38,537 nt of DNA from Mesorhizobium sp. LSJC280B00. GTDB taxonomy: Bacteria; Pseudomonadota; Alphaproteobacteria; Rhizobiales; Rhizobiaceae. A model generated the notes under the pieces. That model saw only the letters and a program-made list of their open reading frames with translations. It ran no database searches and was not told the DNA's origin. The stretch lies in contig NZ_AYVL01000004.1 in assembly GCF_000502835.1 (NCBI RefSeq), positions 231,720-270,256 on the forward strand. The letters run 5' to 3'. A program made the position numbers and the translations under genes. This document shows, piece after piece, positions 38,286 to 38,537 of this stretch (positions are counted from its first letter, which is position 1; every line of letters begins with the position of its first letter).

Positions 38286-38537
38286 TTACTTCGAGGCCGC
38301 CGGGATCGTCAAGGTTGCGCCGACCGGAAGGCGGCGTGGCTCGTAGGCTTTGTTGGCATCGGAGATTATTTTCCATTTGGTGCCGTCGCCATAAGCCTTC
38401 ACCGCGAGATCCCAATAGGTATCGCCGGCGACGATTACATGGCTGCTTTCGGCCGGTGCCGGCCCAGCCGGAGCAGGGGTCGCCGGAGCCGGTGTGGCCG
38501 GAGCCGCAGGTGCCGCCGGCTGGGCCGGCTCGGCGGG
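38286..38537 (-). CDS. LysM domain protein, C-terminal end (cut by window edge)
   Basis: The last 83 codons of a protein whose start lies beyond the window. The visible part begins with an Ala/Pro repeat (PATPAPATPAPAGPAPAE) and ends in one LysM domain: HVIVAGDTYWDLAVKAYGDG, then TKWKIISDANK, closing with LPVGATLTIPAASK. LysM domains bind N-acetylglucosamine polymers such as peptidoglycan. In rhizobia, proteins with a long Ala/Pro-rich region and a final LysM are common periplasmic wall-binding proteins. The frame is read directly from the sequence; the stop TAA is at 38286-38288. Confidence 0.88.
   Translation of the reverse strand, partial: PAEPAQPAAPAAPATPAPATPAPAGPAPAESSHVIVAGDTYWDLAVKAYGDGTKWKIISDANKAYEPRRLPVGATLTIPAASK

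Noticed and set aside
38458..38537. Short Ala/Pro repeat as a DNA tandem repeat or CRISPR-like array
   Set aside because: It is the coding sequence of the Ala/Pro linker of the LysM protein; units are irregular and there are no spacers.

Overview
The window reads as a GC-rich chromosomal segment of a rhizobial alphaproteobacterium, most like Mesorhizobium or a close relative in the Rhizobiales. The grounds are the CpdR / N-formylglutamate amidohydrolase / HisN neighbourhood with an alpha-r8 (mmgR/suhB-type) small RNA, a ROSE-type RNA thermometer in front of a small heat-shock gene, a stomatin/NfeD pair, and a two-hairpin intergenic repeat of a type I associate with rhizobia. I see no phage genes, insertion sequences, CRISPR array or plasmid functions. 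The genus is an inference from family resemblance, not from a search.

Region 1 (1-14402) is one inducible catabolic locus. A LacI-type regulator gene leads a leftward string of twelve tightly packed genes: regulator, Gfo/Idh/MocA dehydrogenase, CoA-transferase, enoyl-CoA hydratase-like enzyme, aldehyde dehydrogenase, a complete sugar ABC importer resembling the Pseudomonas glucose (Gts) type, GMC oxidoreductase, short-chain dehydrogenase, and a second GMC oxidoreductase cut by the window edge. Four junctions are 4-bp ATGA overlaps and one is an 8-bp overlap. A DUF993 protein (dihydrodipicolinate-synthase-like aldolase fold) is divergent. The shared 242-bp gap carries two matching LacI-type inverted repeats, each lying on a predicted promoter. 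The set implies uptake of a sugar-like compound, oxidation at one or more carbons, carbon-carbon cleavage or elimination, oxidation of an aldehyde to an acid, and CoA activation. I do not recognise it as a described pathway; it is the best candidate for an undescribed system here.

Region 2 (14403-18940) holds a lone GDP-L-fucose synthase gene, tRNA-Val(GAC), cpdR (adaptor for ClpXP in the CtrA cell-cycle circuit), an N-formylglutamate amidohydrolase family gene, a small RNA on the minus strand whose layout fits mmgR, hisN, and a small gene of unknown function.

Region 3 (18960-22014) has an alpha/beta hydrolase, an Hsp20 gene with a heat-shock promoter, a ROSE thermometer and a terminator, and a threonine aldolase. 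Region 4 (22490-28818) is gltB-gltD, the NADPH glutamate synthase that assimilates ammonium together with glutamine synthetase.

Region 5 (28841-38537) is mostly cell-envelope work: an SGNH-fold (DUF459-like) protein apparently lacking its catalytic Ser and His, a MltB-type lytic transglycosylase, galU (UDP-glucose), an outer-membrane beta-barrel protein, kdsD (Kdo precursor), NfeD and a stomatin-like protein, ferrochelatase, and the C-terminal end of a LysM protein.
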